A DNA stretch of 5,434 bases from the NCBI GenBank assembly GCA_947259475.1, contig CAMYLW010000148.1, positions 1-5,434 of the forward strand. The letters run 5' to 3'. A program made the translations under genes and the position numbers. Shown here piece by piece: positions 1 through 5,344 of this stretch. The stretch is from Thermodesulfobacteriota bacterium (GTDB taxonomy: Bacteria > Desulfobacterota > Syntrophobacteria > BM002). Position 1 is the first letter of the stretch; every line of letters begins with the position of its first letter. A model generated the notes under the pieces. It worked only from the letters and a program-made list of their open reading frames with translations. It was not told the origin of the DNA and made no database searches.

Positions 1-9
1 CCCCTGCGA

Positions 10-26
10 CGTACCGCTCAGGTACG
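10..26. repeat. Hairpin CGTACC/GGTACG
   Basis: CGTACC (10-15) and GGTACG (21-26) form a perfect 6-bp stem with a 5-nt loop, 11 nt from the large palindrome. Both structures contain GGTACC-type cores, which suggests that they belong to one element. Confidence 0.5.
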
Positions 27-37
27 CCTCAGAACCA

Positions 38-57
38 ATCCCGCGGTACCGCGGGAT
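38..57. repeat. 20-bp perfect palindrome
   Basis: The 20 bases ATCCCGCGGTACCGCGGGAT equal their own reverse complement. Beyond them, ACC (34-36) pairs with GGT (58-60) if one A (37) is bulged out. No T-run follows in either direction, so it does not look like an intrinsic terminator. A perfect palindrome of this length is unlikely by chance in a window this size. Confidence 0.85.
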
Positions 58-190
58 GGTCGCCAGGTGGCACATCCATCTTCGTGGTCTCGCGACAGCA
101 ATTCATGAAATATCCGGGCTAAGTTCCAATGCAAGTATTATTCCCCCTGTAGGATCGATGTGTGATCTGTTCAGAATTCGCACATCTTTC

Positions 191-223
191 GATTACTGCA
201 TCTGCTTGCAAGCTTGAGTAATC
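191..223 (-). other. Inverted repeat after the last gene
   Basis: GATTACT (191-197) and AGTAATC (217-223) are perfect complements enclosing a 10-bp palindrome GCTTGCAAGC (204-213). The structure starts 2 nt after the stop codon of the YHS-like gene. It is placed where a terminator of the cluster would be, but the minus-strand bases that follow (GAAAGATG) are not U-rich, so a rho-independent terminator is not proven. Confidence 0.4.
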
Positions 224-225
224 TC

Positions 226-489
226 TTAATCGACGTTGTCAGAGTGTTCCAGAAGGAATTGATCCCTACAGCTCTCGCTGCAGAAATGGTAGGTCTTGCC
301 GGCCACTCGAGCCTCCACTCCCTGGGCTGGGAGGATGTAGGCGCCGCACTGAGGGTCTTGGACCAACTCCGCCGTACTCTTGCCCGCAGGCACTTCCGGC
401 CTGCTCGAAACACTCACACCTTTTATCAAACCACCCAGTAGCTTGTAAACCACAATGACAAGAAAAACGATGATGGCAAGACGTATCAT
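226..489 (-). CDS. Small membrane-anchored YHS/TRASH-like protein
   Basis: This 87-residue protein has a hydrophobic N-terminal helix (about residues 3-22, rich in Ile, Val and Leu), then a basic turn, a short linker, and a small cysteine domain from about residue 41. That domain reads ELVQDPQC, then about 21 residues, then YHFCSESC. The three cysteines are Cys48, Cys70 and Cys74. This DP-x-C ... FCS-x-x-C pattern is that of YHS/TRASH-type domains, which are linked to metal binding (heavy-metal sensing, copper or zinc handling). I predict a membrane-anchored metal-binding protein. Which side of the membrane the domain faces is not settled; positive charge after the helix hints at a cytoplasmic C-terminus. 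The ATG shares one base with the folK stop (TGATG), so translation is probably coupled. A GGAGG inside the end of folK, about 13 nt upstream, is rather distant. The exact role is unknown. Confidence 0.8.
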   Translation of the reverse strand: MIRLAIIVFLVIVVYKLLGGLIKGVSVSSRPEVPAGKSTAELVQDPQCGAYILPAQGVEARVAGKTYHFCSESCRDQFLLEHSDNVD

Positions 490-992
490 CAGCTAACAAC
501 TACCTCCACCCGCTGATGGCCGTCTTCCAGATCAACCAGGAGTGTGGCAATGGTTTTTTCCAGGCAAGGATGGAGGAGGTCAGGTGCAATTTCGTTGAGG
601 GGTTCCAAGACAAAGCGCCGCTCATGGAGGAGAGGATGGGGAACCGACAGGTCCGGCAAATTTATTATCAAGTCGTCAAAAAACAACAGGTCAAGGTCAA
701 TGGATCGCGGTCCCCATTTGAGAGTGCGAATTCTCCCAAAGATGTTCTCGATTGCCAGCATCTGGCGTAAGAGCCAATGGGCATCTTTTGCTGTCTCCAG
801 TAAGACAACTCCGTTAATAAAGGCAGCTTGTTCCACCAGGCCCACCGGGGTAGTCTCATAGAATGACGAGGTTTGAAGCACAGTGCACGTGGGCAGAGCC
901 GCCAGAGCTTCAATGGCATTCCGGCAACTTTCCAATCGATTTCCAAGATTTGAACCTAAGCCAATGTAAGCGTGATGTGTTTTCATAGCCAT
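489..992 (-). CDS. folK: HPPK, dihydropterin pyrophosphokinase
   Basis: FolK (2-amino-4-hydroxy-6-hydroxymethyldihydropteridine pyrophosphokinase) transfers pyrophosphate from ATP to 6-hydroxymethyl-7,8-dihydropterin, giving the substrate of dihydropteroate synthase in folate synthesis. Signs in the 167 residues are the N-terminal strand AYIGLGSNLGNR (8-19), YETTPVG (45-51), WGPRSIDLDLL (93-103) with the two magnesium-binding aspartates Asp99 and Asp101, and VPHPLLHERRFVLEPLNEIAPD (in pieces across 117-138). It is a single-domain enzyme of normal length, not fused to FolB or FolP. Two in-frame ATGs are possible, at 990-992 and 984-986. An in-frame TGA at 999-1001 stops any longer version. Neither ATG has a recognisable Shine-Dalgarno, and the first lies directly against a tandem repeat. 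The stop codon overlaps the next gene's start. The connection with lysine genes is positional, not metabolic. Confidence 0.95.
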   Translation of the reverse strand: MAMKTHHAYIGLGSNLGNRLESCRNAIEALAALPTCTVLQTSSFYETTPVGLVEQAAFINGVVLLETAKDAHWLLRQMLAIENIFGRIRTLKWGPRSIDLDLLFFDDLIINLPDLSVPHPLLHERRFVLEPLNEIAPDLLHPCLEKTIATLLVDLEDGHQRVEVVVS

Positions 993-1050
993 CAGGTGTC
1001 AGGTGTCAGGAAAAAGAAACATGGAAGCTGAAATCTGAACGCTGAATGCT
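993..1050. repeat. Heptad-periodic repeat between dapB and folK
   Basis: The 60-nt gap is almost entirely repeat. At 993-1010 a 7-nt unit CAGGTGT occurs twice, followed by a partial CAGG. At 1024-1050 GAAGCT is followed by GAAATCT, GAACGCT and GAATGCT, again 7-nt units starting with GAA. The spacer 1011-1023 is A-rich. The first tract touches the folK ATG and also supplies the in-frame TGA before it. The GAAnnnn layout is shared with the repeat upstream of lysA, although the other bases differ. Confidence 0.7.
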
Positions 1051-1052
1051 TC

Positions 1053-1856
1053 TTATTTTATTCCAAGCACATGCTGCATGTCGTAGAGACCAGGGGCTTG
1101 GCTCACCACCCATATCGCAGCTTTCACACCACCGCGGGCGAAATTATCCCGGCTATGGGCTCTGTGCGTCAGTTCAAGCCGTTCACCCACTCCAGCAAAA
1201 AGTACCGTGTGTTCTCCGACAATATCACCACCACGAATTGTCTGAATGCCGATTTCCTCCGGTCGCCGCTCGCCTATGATTCCGTGCCGTTCATATACGC
1301 CCACGTTCTCGAGATCTCGTCCCAAGGCACCCGCCAGATTTTGGGCGAGCTTAACCGCCGTTCCACTCGGAGCATCCTTTTTGTGGTGATGGTGGGCCTC
1401 TATGATCTCGACATCAAACCCGTCACCCAGGGCCCTGGCCATATCTTCCACCACCTTGAACATCAGATTTACGCCCATGCTCATGTTGGGCGCCTGAACA
1501 CAAGGTATTTCACCGGCCAACGCCCCTATGGTCTCCATCTCCTCAGCCGTGAAGCCGGTGGTGCCGATAACCATGGGTTTCTTTGCCGCCGCCGCTGTAC
1601 GAAGGTGTTGCACAGATGCCTCATGGTGAGTAAAGTCAACTATCACATCCCCCGCATCAAGAACTGAATTCAGATCGGGTGCAATCTGCATCCCCATTGA
1701 TCCCAGTCCGACCACTTCACCAACGTCAGAGCCCACCGAAGGATGGTCAGCCCGCTCAAAAGCGGCGGCAAGTGAAATTCCCTCTGTGGCCGCAATGGTG
1801 TGAATTATGCGGCCACCCATTCTTCCCGCTGCTCCCGCGACTATTGTTTTTATCAT
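1053..1856 (-). CDS. dapB: 4-hydroxy-tetrahydrodipicolinate reductase
   Basis: DapB reduces the DapA product to tetrahydrodipicolinate with NAD(P)H in the cytoplasm. The 267-residue protein starts with a Rossmann domain: glycine motif GAAGRMG (8-14), acidic Glu34-Arg35 at the end of the second strand (the E. coli-type arrangement that accepts both NADH and NADPH), VDFTH (73-77) and GTTG (98-101). The tetramerisation and catalytic part carries the signature EAHHHHKKDAPSGTA (153-167). By comparison with E. coli, His155 and Lys159 are the catalytic pair, and GTA (165-167) binds the substrate carboxylate. The substrate-lid region APNMSMGVN (122-130) is also intact. Length matches the family. Three stop codons in different frames (TAATAACTAA) lie just before the ATG, and a G-run 9 nt upstream is the likely ribosome binding site. 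A repeat-filled gap of 141 nt separates it from dapA. Confidence 0.97.
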   Translation of the reverse strand: MIKTIVAGAAGRMGGRIIHTIAATEGISLAAAFERADHPSVGSDVGEVVGLGSMGMQIAPDLNSVLDAGDVIVDFTHHEASVQHLRTAAAAKKPMVIGTTGFTAEEMETIGALAGEIPCVQAPNMSMGVNLMFKVVEDMARALGDGFDVEIIEAHHHHKKDAPSGTAVKLAQNLAGALGRDLENVGVYERHGIIGERRPEEIGIQTIRGGDIVGEHTVLFAGVGERLELTHRAHSRDNFARGGVKAAIWVVSQAPGLYDMQHVLGIK

Positions 1857-1865
1857 TAGTTATTA

Positions 1866-1870
1866 CCCCC
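1866..1870 (-). promoter_or_regulatory. Probable ribosome binding site of dapB
   Basis: A G-run (GGGGG on the minus strand) ends 9 nt before the ATG. A GGAG farther upstream (1873-1876) is about 16 nt away and too distant. The spacer contains stop codons (TAATAACTAA), which exclude a longer protein in at least two frames. Confidence 0.45.
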
Positions 1871-1884
1871 ACTCTCCGAAGAAG

Positions 1885-1958
1885 GACGCGGAGAAACATT
1901 GATGCGGAGACGCGGTGATGTCGAACTAATCTCAGCCCTAACACCGTGTCGCCGCGTC
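1885..1958. repeat. Octad-periodic fold-back repeat between dapA and dapB
   Basis: On the plus strand the left part reads in 8-nt units: GACGCGGA (1885-1892), GAAACATT (degenerate), GATGCGGA (1901-1908), GACGCGGT (1909-1916), GATGTCGA. The right part holds the same kind of unit on the opposite strand: in reverse complement, GACGCGGC then GACACGGT. Arms 1901-1920 and 1939-1958 are complementary at 15 of 20 positions around an 18-nt loop. Further weaker complementarity extends outward on both sides. The element fills most of the 141-nt gap, is non-coding, and is more GC-rich than the other repeats here. Confidence 0.7.
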
Positions 1959-1981
1959 ATCTCGCCGCTGTGTGCTGTGCG

Positions 1982-1998
1982 GTCTGCCATAGGCAGAC
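1982..1998 (-). other. Hairpin over the dapA stop codon
   Basis: GTCTGCC (1982-1988) and GGCAGAC (1992-1998) form a perfect 7-bp stem with a 3-nt loop. The stem includes one base of the dapA TAG. It would form at the 3' end of the dapA message. The bases that follow on the minus strand (GCACAGCACAC...) contain no U-run, so it is not a standard intrinsic terminator; it may protect the 3' end of the transcript or be part of the adjacent repeat element. Confidence 0.5.
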
Positions 1999-2873
1999 TA
2001 CAATACTCCGTAGGCTTCGAGGTCTTTGCGTAGGTTGCCCAGATTGGCCTCAGACATTGGAACCAGAGGTAAACGCACTTCCGCAGAAGAGATCTTGCCC
2101 ATCATCGCCAAGGCTGCCTTTACCGGCGCCGGGTTGGTCTCATAGAACATGGAATGACACAGTGGAAGAAGACGATAGTAGAGCTCACGGGCCTGGTCAA
2201 AATCGCCGGCCAAAAGCAGATTGCACAGGTCAGCCATGTCCCGCGGCACAATGTTGGCCACAACACAAATGACCCCTTTTCCGCCCACAGCCATGAGCGG
2301 ATAGGTAAGAAAGTCCTCACCGGAGACAACAGTGAGCTCATCACCACAGAGCCGAATGATCTCGGTGATCTGTTTCATGGAGCCGCTGGCCTCTTTGACC
2401 CCGACGATATTCTTCATCTCTGCAAGTCGAGCAAAGGTAGTCGGCTCGATGTTGCTGGCCGTTCGCCCGGGGATGTTGTAAATGATGATGGGAATATCAA
2501 CCTCTTCGGCCACTTTCTTGTAGTGCTGGTATATCCCTTCCTGGGTGGGTTTGTTGTAGTACGGGCTTATCATCAACACCCCGTCTGCCCCAACCTTCTT
2601 GGCGTGAGCGGTCAGTCTTACGGCTTCTGCGGTGTTGTTGGAACCGGTCCCGGCTATGACTGGAACCCGGCCGTTCACCTGGGCCACCGTTATTTCCACC
2701 ACGCGCTCGTGCTCATCGTGCGAGAGCGTGGCCGACTCGCCGGTGGTACCACAAGGCACGATACCATGAACTCCATTCTCGAGATGAAACTCGATCAGCT
2801 GACGCAACCCTTCCTCATCCACTACACCGCTCTTAAAAGGGGTGACAACGGCGGGCAATACTCCGGTAAACAT
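1998..2873 (-). CDS. dapA: 4-hydroxy-tetrahydrodipicolinate synthase
   Basis: This class I aldolase condenses pyruvate with L-aspartate-4-semialdehyde, the committed step towards diaminopimelate and lysine. In the 291-residue TIM barrel, Lys160 (IVGVKEASG) is the Schiff-base lysine. The triad is Thr44 in CGTTGE (41-46), Tyr132 in IYNIPGRT and Tyr106 from the neighbouring subunit. Arg137 binds the semialdehyde carboxylate. Numbering is one less than in the E. coli enzyme. Residues that form the lysine inhibitor site in E. coli are also present: Ser47, Ala48, His52, His55, Asn79, Glu83 and Tyr105. I therefore infer feedback inhibition by lysine. The start has the strongest Shine-Dalgarno of the window. 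It follows dapF after 303 nt and may have its own promoter. N-acetylneuraminate lyase and other relatives are unlikely given the dap context and residues. Confidence 0.98.
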   Translation of the reverse strand: MFTGVLPAVVTPFKSGVVDEEGLRQLIEFHLENGVHGIVPCGTTGESATLSHDEHERVVEITVAQVNGRVPVIAGTGSNNTAEAVRLTAHAKKVGADGVLMISPYYNKPTQEGIYQHYKKVAEEVDIPIIIYNIPGRTASNIEPTTFARLAEMKNIVGVKEASGSMKQITEIIRLCGDELTVVSGEDFLTYPLMAVGGKGVICVVANIVPRDMADLCNLLLAGDFDQARELYYRLLPLCHSMFYETNPAPVKAALAMMGKISSAEVRLPLVPMSEANLGNLRKDLEAYGVL

Positions 2874-2878
2874 GACAA

Positions 2879-2885
2879 CCTCCTT
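2879..2885 (-). promoter_or_regulatory. Strong ribosome binding site of dapA
   Basis: AAGGAGG on the minus strand ends 5 nt before the dapA ATG. It is a full match to the canonical anti-Shine-Dalgarno complement, fixes the start at 2873, and is the strongest such site in the window, fitting high expression of the committed enzyme. Confidence 0.9.
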
Positions 2886-3023
2886 CTCGTTTTTGTCCGT
2901 TGAGGCTTGTCCTCTATTGGCAACTCCTGGACTGTCGACAAACGCTATTTCCTACTCTCTATTTGGACGTTCGCTCATGCAAAGCGGCCGCTGGATTGAT
3001 CAATGAAAAAATGCAAGCTAGAC

Positions 3024-3052
3024 ATTTCGAAATCCGCGCTTGGAATTCAAGC
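3024..3052. repeat. Palindrome and adjacent hairpin in the dapF-dapA gap
   Basis: ATTTCGAAAT (3024-3033) is a perfect 10-bp palindrome. Four bases later, GCTTG (3038-3042) and CAAGC (3048-3052) form a 5-bp stem around GAATT. They lie in the middle of the dapF-dapA gap, upstream of dapA. Function is unknown. Confidence 0.4.
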
Positions 3053-3126
3053 TCCCTGCAGCCCGCCGAAGCCAGACGAGGACTGCCTTGCTGCTTCAGT
3101 TAGAGGTTCCGAATTTGAAATGGAAA

Positions 3127-3156
3127 ATCATAAGATCTATCTTGATTTGCCGACAA
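3127..3156 (-). promoter_or_regulatory. Candidate promoter of dapA
   Basis: On the minus strand, TTGTCG (3151-3156) and TATGAT (3127-3132, five of six consensus bases) are 18 nt apart. Transcription would begin about 20 nt after the dapF stop and give dapA a leader of roughly 250 nt. The -35 hexamer lies almost entirely between the two arms of an inverted repeat, which could be an operator. Confidence 0.3.
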
Positions 3157-3171
3157 CAGACGATGGCAAAT
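3145..3171. repeat. 7-bp inverted repeat flanking the -35 candidate
   Basis: ATTTGCC (3145-3151) and GGCAAAT (3165-3171) are perfect complements separated by 13 nt. The inter-arm region holds most of the proposed dapA -35 hexamer. No T-run follows on the minus strand, so an intrinsic terminator for dapF is unlikely; a protein-binding site is an alternative. Confidence 0.4.
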
Positions 3172-3176
3172 TGACT

Positions 3177-4022
3177 CTATACTGCAAATTCCACAGCCTC
3201 TGCCCAGAGCCGGCCCTGGTAAATTACCGTGGCCTCTCCTTCCATATATACCTCTTCTGGAAGTTCTCCGTCAGCATCAAAATAGATGGTAAGAGTCTCC
3301 CCGCTTCTGGTATGAACATCAACAGGTGCTTCGACTATCCCCTCGACAGCTCCAACCACAGCCACCGCTGTAGCCCCCGTTCCACAGGCGAGAGTTTCGT
3401 CTTCCACCCCCCGTTCGTAGGTCCTAATGGCCATGGCCCTCTCTCCCAGCAGGGCAACGAAGTTAACATTGGTTCCTGCGGGGGCAAAGTTGGAGTGATA
3501 ACGGACCTTCCGCCCCTGGCCCACCACGTCCTGTTTTTCCAGCTCCTCCGGATTGTCCAGAACAAAAATCGTATGGGGCACCCCAGTGTTAACGAAGTGG
3601 CCTGTTACCCTGCGGCCGTTCAGTTCAAGCTCCTGATTCAGCCGCAAATCGTAGGGTGCTGTCATCTGCAGTTTCACTCGGCTGCCCGAGACTTCGGCAC
3701 CGATGATTCCGGCGAGGGTTCTGAAGGAAAGACTGGGACCACAAATGCCGAGCATGTTGGCAAGCCTTGCGACGCAGCGCCCGCCGTTGCCACACATTTC
3801 CGCGCTGCTTCCGTCTGCATTGAAAAAGCGCCAACTGAAGTCCACCTCACGGTCATTTTCAATCAGAATGAGGCCATCGGCGCCCACCGAGACCTTTCGC
3901 CGACAAAGGCTGCGGGCGACATTTGGCGCTATTTCCGCTGCTATTGTATTGGTGCGGTTGTCAACGAGGATGAAGTCGTTGCCGCTGCCGCTCATCTTAT
4001 AGAAGTCGATTGCTGCACTCAT
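3177..4022 (-). CDS. dapF: Diaminopimelate epimerase
   Basis: This PLP-independent racemase interconverts LL- and meso-diaminopimelate, supplying both peptidoglycan and LysA. The 281 residues form the usual two mirror-image lobes. Each lobe gives one catalytic cysteine: Cys77 in SSAEMCGNGGR and Cys213 in ETLACGTGA. The N-terminal signature FYKMSGSGNDF (7-17) and the substrate-binding stretch FVNTGVPH (143-150) are intact. Length is typical. The start lies 9 nt after the lysA stop and has only a weak purine stretch (GACGAG) before it, so translation is probably coupled to lysA. GNGGRC, where many family members have GNGxRC with another residue, is a tolerated variation. A long plus-strand reading frame (3003-4052) overlaps the whole gene but resembles no protein I know, and the epimerase motifs show that the minus frame is the coding one. 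Confidence 0.97.
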   Translation of the reverse strand: MSAAIDFYKMSGSGNDFILVDNRTNTIAAEIAPNVARSLCRRKVSVGADGLILIENDREVDFSWRFFNADGSSAEMCGNGGRCVARLANMLGICGPSLSFRTLAGIIGAEVSGSRVKLQMTAPYDLRLNQELELNGRRVTGHFVNTGVPHTIFVLDNPEELEKQDVVGQGRKVRYHSNFAPAGTNVNFVALLGERAMAIRTYERGVEDETLACGTGATAVAVVGAVEGIVEAPVDVHTRSGETLTIYFDADGELPEEVYMEGEATVIYQGRLWAEAVEFAV

Positions 4023-4031
4023 GGAAACTCG

Positions 4032-5288
4032 TCAGTTGAGAAAGTTGGGTAGCCGCTCGCCCCGCACCAAGTCTTCATATGTTTCCCTGGAGCGAATCAC
4101 CTCGAAGGTATCACCCCGGACCAGGACCTCCGGGGGCCTGGGCCTGGAGTTGTAGTTGGAGGACATGGTAAAACCATAGGCACCGGCACTCATTACGGCC
4201 AGTAATTCCCCCTGGTCGACTCGAGGCAGGCTGCGCTCGCGTGCGAGAAAATCTCCAGTTTCGCAGATAGGACCTACCACATCTGCTTGAAGCTCCGGTC
4301 GTTTGTTGTCGATAACCGGCTGGACTTGGTGATACGAATCGTACAGGCTGGGACGAATCAAGTCATTCATGCCGGCATCGACTACGACAAAGTTCTTGAC
4401 CGGTCCTTCCTTGGTGTAGAGCACCCGCGTCACCAGAATCCCAGCGTTTCCCACGATAACGCGGCCTGGTTCAAAAATCAAGCCGCATTCAAGCCCATCC
4501 ACCTCCTGCAGAAGCGCCCGGGCGTATTCTCTAGGATGAGGTGGGTCCTCCTCAGAATAGGTAATGCCCAGACCGCCGCCCAGATCAAGATACCTGACCT
4601 GTATGTCTTCCTTCCGAAGTGCTTCTATTAGCAGTTTCAGCCGTCTGAGAGTGTCCAAAAAAGGAGAGACCTCCGTAAGCTGCGAGCCAATGTGGCACCC
4701 AACTCCGACTATGTCCAAGTTGGACATATCCCTGGCTTGAGCATACATAGATTCCGCAATTTCAAGATCGATGCCGAACTTGTTCTCTTTCAAACCGGTG
4801 GAGATATACGGATGTGTCTGAGCGTCCACATCCGGATTGACCCGAATAGCCATAGGGGCGCGACGATCCAGACGGGCGGCACAATTGTTCAACGCCAGCA
4901 TTTCCTGAGGAGATTCGAGGTTAAACATCAGGATACCAGTCTCGAGCGCATAAATGATCTCCTCAACGCTTTTGCCCACCCCTGAAAAAACAATCTTCTC
5001 TGGTGGCACCCCAGCCTTCAGGGCCCGGTAGAGTTCCCCGCCGGAGACGATGTCCATGCCGGACCCCAGTGAGGCAAACAAACGGAGTATGGCGATGTTG
5101 GAGCAGGCTTTGACAGAGAAGCAGGTAAGATGATCAACGTCGGAGAAAGCTTCGTCGAAAGCTTTGAAGTGTCGGGTGAGAGTGGCGTGGCTGTAACAAT
5201 AAAAGGGGGTCCCCACCTCCCCGGCAATAGTCTCAATGAGAACATCTTCGCAGTGGAGTGTGCCGTTGCGATATTCGAAATGGTGCAT
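4032..5288 (-). CDS. lysA: Diaminopimelate decarboxylase
   Basis: This PLP enzyme catalyses the last step of lysine synthesis, decarboxylation of meso-diaminopimelate to L-lysine and CO2, in the cytoplasm. The 418-residue protein has the fold-type III layout. An N-terminal TIM-barrel part carries the PLP lysine K60 in FSVKAC, the H199 motif CHIGSQ (198-203), the phosphate-binding glycines GGGLG (237-241) and EPGR (273-276). The C-terminal beta domain has CETGD (342-346), whose Cys342 serves the other subunit's active site in this family, and Tyr371 in SAGAYG. Length is normal. The ATG is supported by a GAGG ribosome binding site 7 nt upstream. It is first in the cluster, 9 nt ahead of dapF, the enzyme that makes its substrate. 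FSVKAC replaces the more common AVKAN around the lysine. Carboxynorspermidine decarboxylase is a relative, but the length, CETGD motif and neighbours favour LysA. Confidence 0.97.
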   Translation of the reverse strand: MHHFEYRNGTLHCEDVLIETIAGEVGTPFYCYSHATLTRHFKAFDEAFSDVDHLTCFSVKACSNIAILRLFASLGSGMDIVSGGELYRALKAGVPPEKIVFSGVGKSVEEIIYALETGILMFNLESPQEMLALNNCAARLDRRAPMAIRVNPDVDAQTHPYISTGLKENKFGIDLEIAESMYAQARDMSNLDIVGVGCHIGSQLTEVSPFLDTLRRLKLLIEALRKEDIQVRYLDLGGGLGITYSEEDPPHPREYARALLQEVDGLECGLIFEPGRVIVGNAGILVTRVLYTKEGPVKNFVVVDAGMNDLIRPSLYDSYHQVQPVIDNKRPELQADVVGPICETGDFLARERSLPRVDQGELLAVMSAGAYGFTMSSNYNSRPRPPEVLVRGDTFEVIRSRETYEDLVRGERLPNFLN

Positions 5289-5295
5289 GTTCTAT

Positions 5296-5299
5296 CCTC
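5296..5299 (-). promoter_or_regulatory. Ribosome binding site of lysA
   Basis: GAGG, within AGAGGAT, ends 7 nt before the ATG. It supports the start at 5288. Confidence 0.7.
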
Positions 5300-5301
5300 T
5301 T

Positions 5302-5315
5302 ATGATTTATGATTC
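5302..5315. repeat. Two-unit heptad repeat in the lysA leader
   Basis: Two consecutive units, ATGATTT (5302-5308) and ATGATTC (5309-5315), differ at one base. They sit directly upstream of the lysA ribosome binding site and would be in the 5' untranslated region if the promoter proposed here is correct. Confidence 0.5.
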
Positions 5316-5344
5316 CAGACCTGCCCTTTGGAATTTCGCCTTTT

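Larger units (their letters stand above)
1..225. other. Gene-free left end with strong inverted repeats
   Basis: No coding region is supported here. A minus-strand frame of 25 codons (ATG at 104-106, stop at 29-31) has no ribosome binding site and runs through the palindrome, so I do not call it. The segment holds three inverted repeats listed separately and lies beyond the last gene of the cluster. The dense symmetry at 10-57 could be the end of a mobile or interspersed element continuing past the window edge, but no transposase is visible and this is a guess. Confidence 0.5.
2874..3176. other. 303-nt gap between dapF and dapA
   Basis: No gene is supported here on either strand. The gap is much longer than the 9 nt between lysA and dapF. 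It holds the ribosome binding site of dapA, a promoter-like pair next to the dapF end, an interrupted inverted repeat around it (3145-3171), a 10-bp palindrome (3024-3033) and a hairpin (3038-3052). No U-rich terminator follows any of these on the minus strand, and I see no L-box (lysine riboswitch) core motifs. It could be an independent regulatory region for dapA or an inserted interspersed element. Confidence 0.6.

Noticed and set aside
29..106. 25-codon minus-strand mini-gene
   Set aside because: It has no ribosome binding site, runs through the 20-bp palindrome and has no recognisable features.
1..225. CRISPR array, tRNA or rRNA at the left end
   Set aside because: There are no regularly spaced direct repeats and no cloverleaf or rRNA-like segment; the symmetry is palindromic only.
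1071..1667. 198-codon plus-strand reading frame opposite dapB
   Set aside because: It is a shadow of dapB, which has all family motifs in the minus frame; the antisense translation looks like no known protein.
2154..2903. 249-codon plus-strand reading frame opposite dapA
   Set aside because: It is an antisense shadow of dapA with no domain signature.
2874..3176. Lysine riboswitch (L-box) upstream of dapA
   Set aside because: The gap is long enough, but I do not see the conserved L-box core motifs, and no terminator with a U-run precedes dapA. A covariance-model search would settle it.
3003..4052. 349-codon plus-strand reading frame opposite dapF
   Set aside because: It lies antisense to dapF, whose epimerase motifs and both catalytic cysteines are clear. 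The translated frame has no recognisable domain and no good ribosome binding site.
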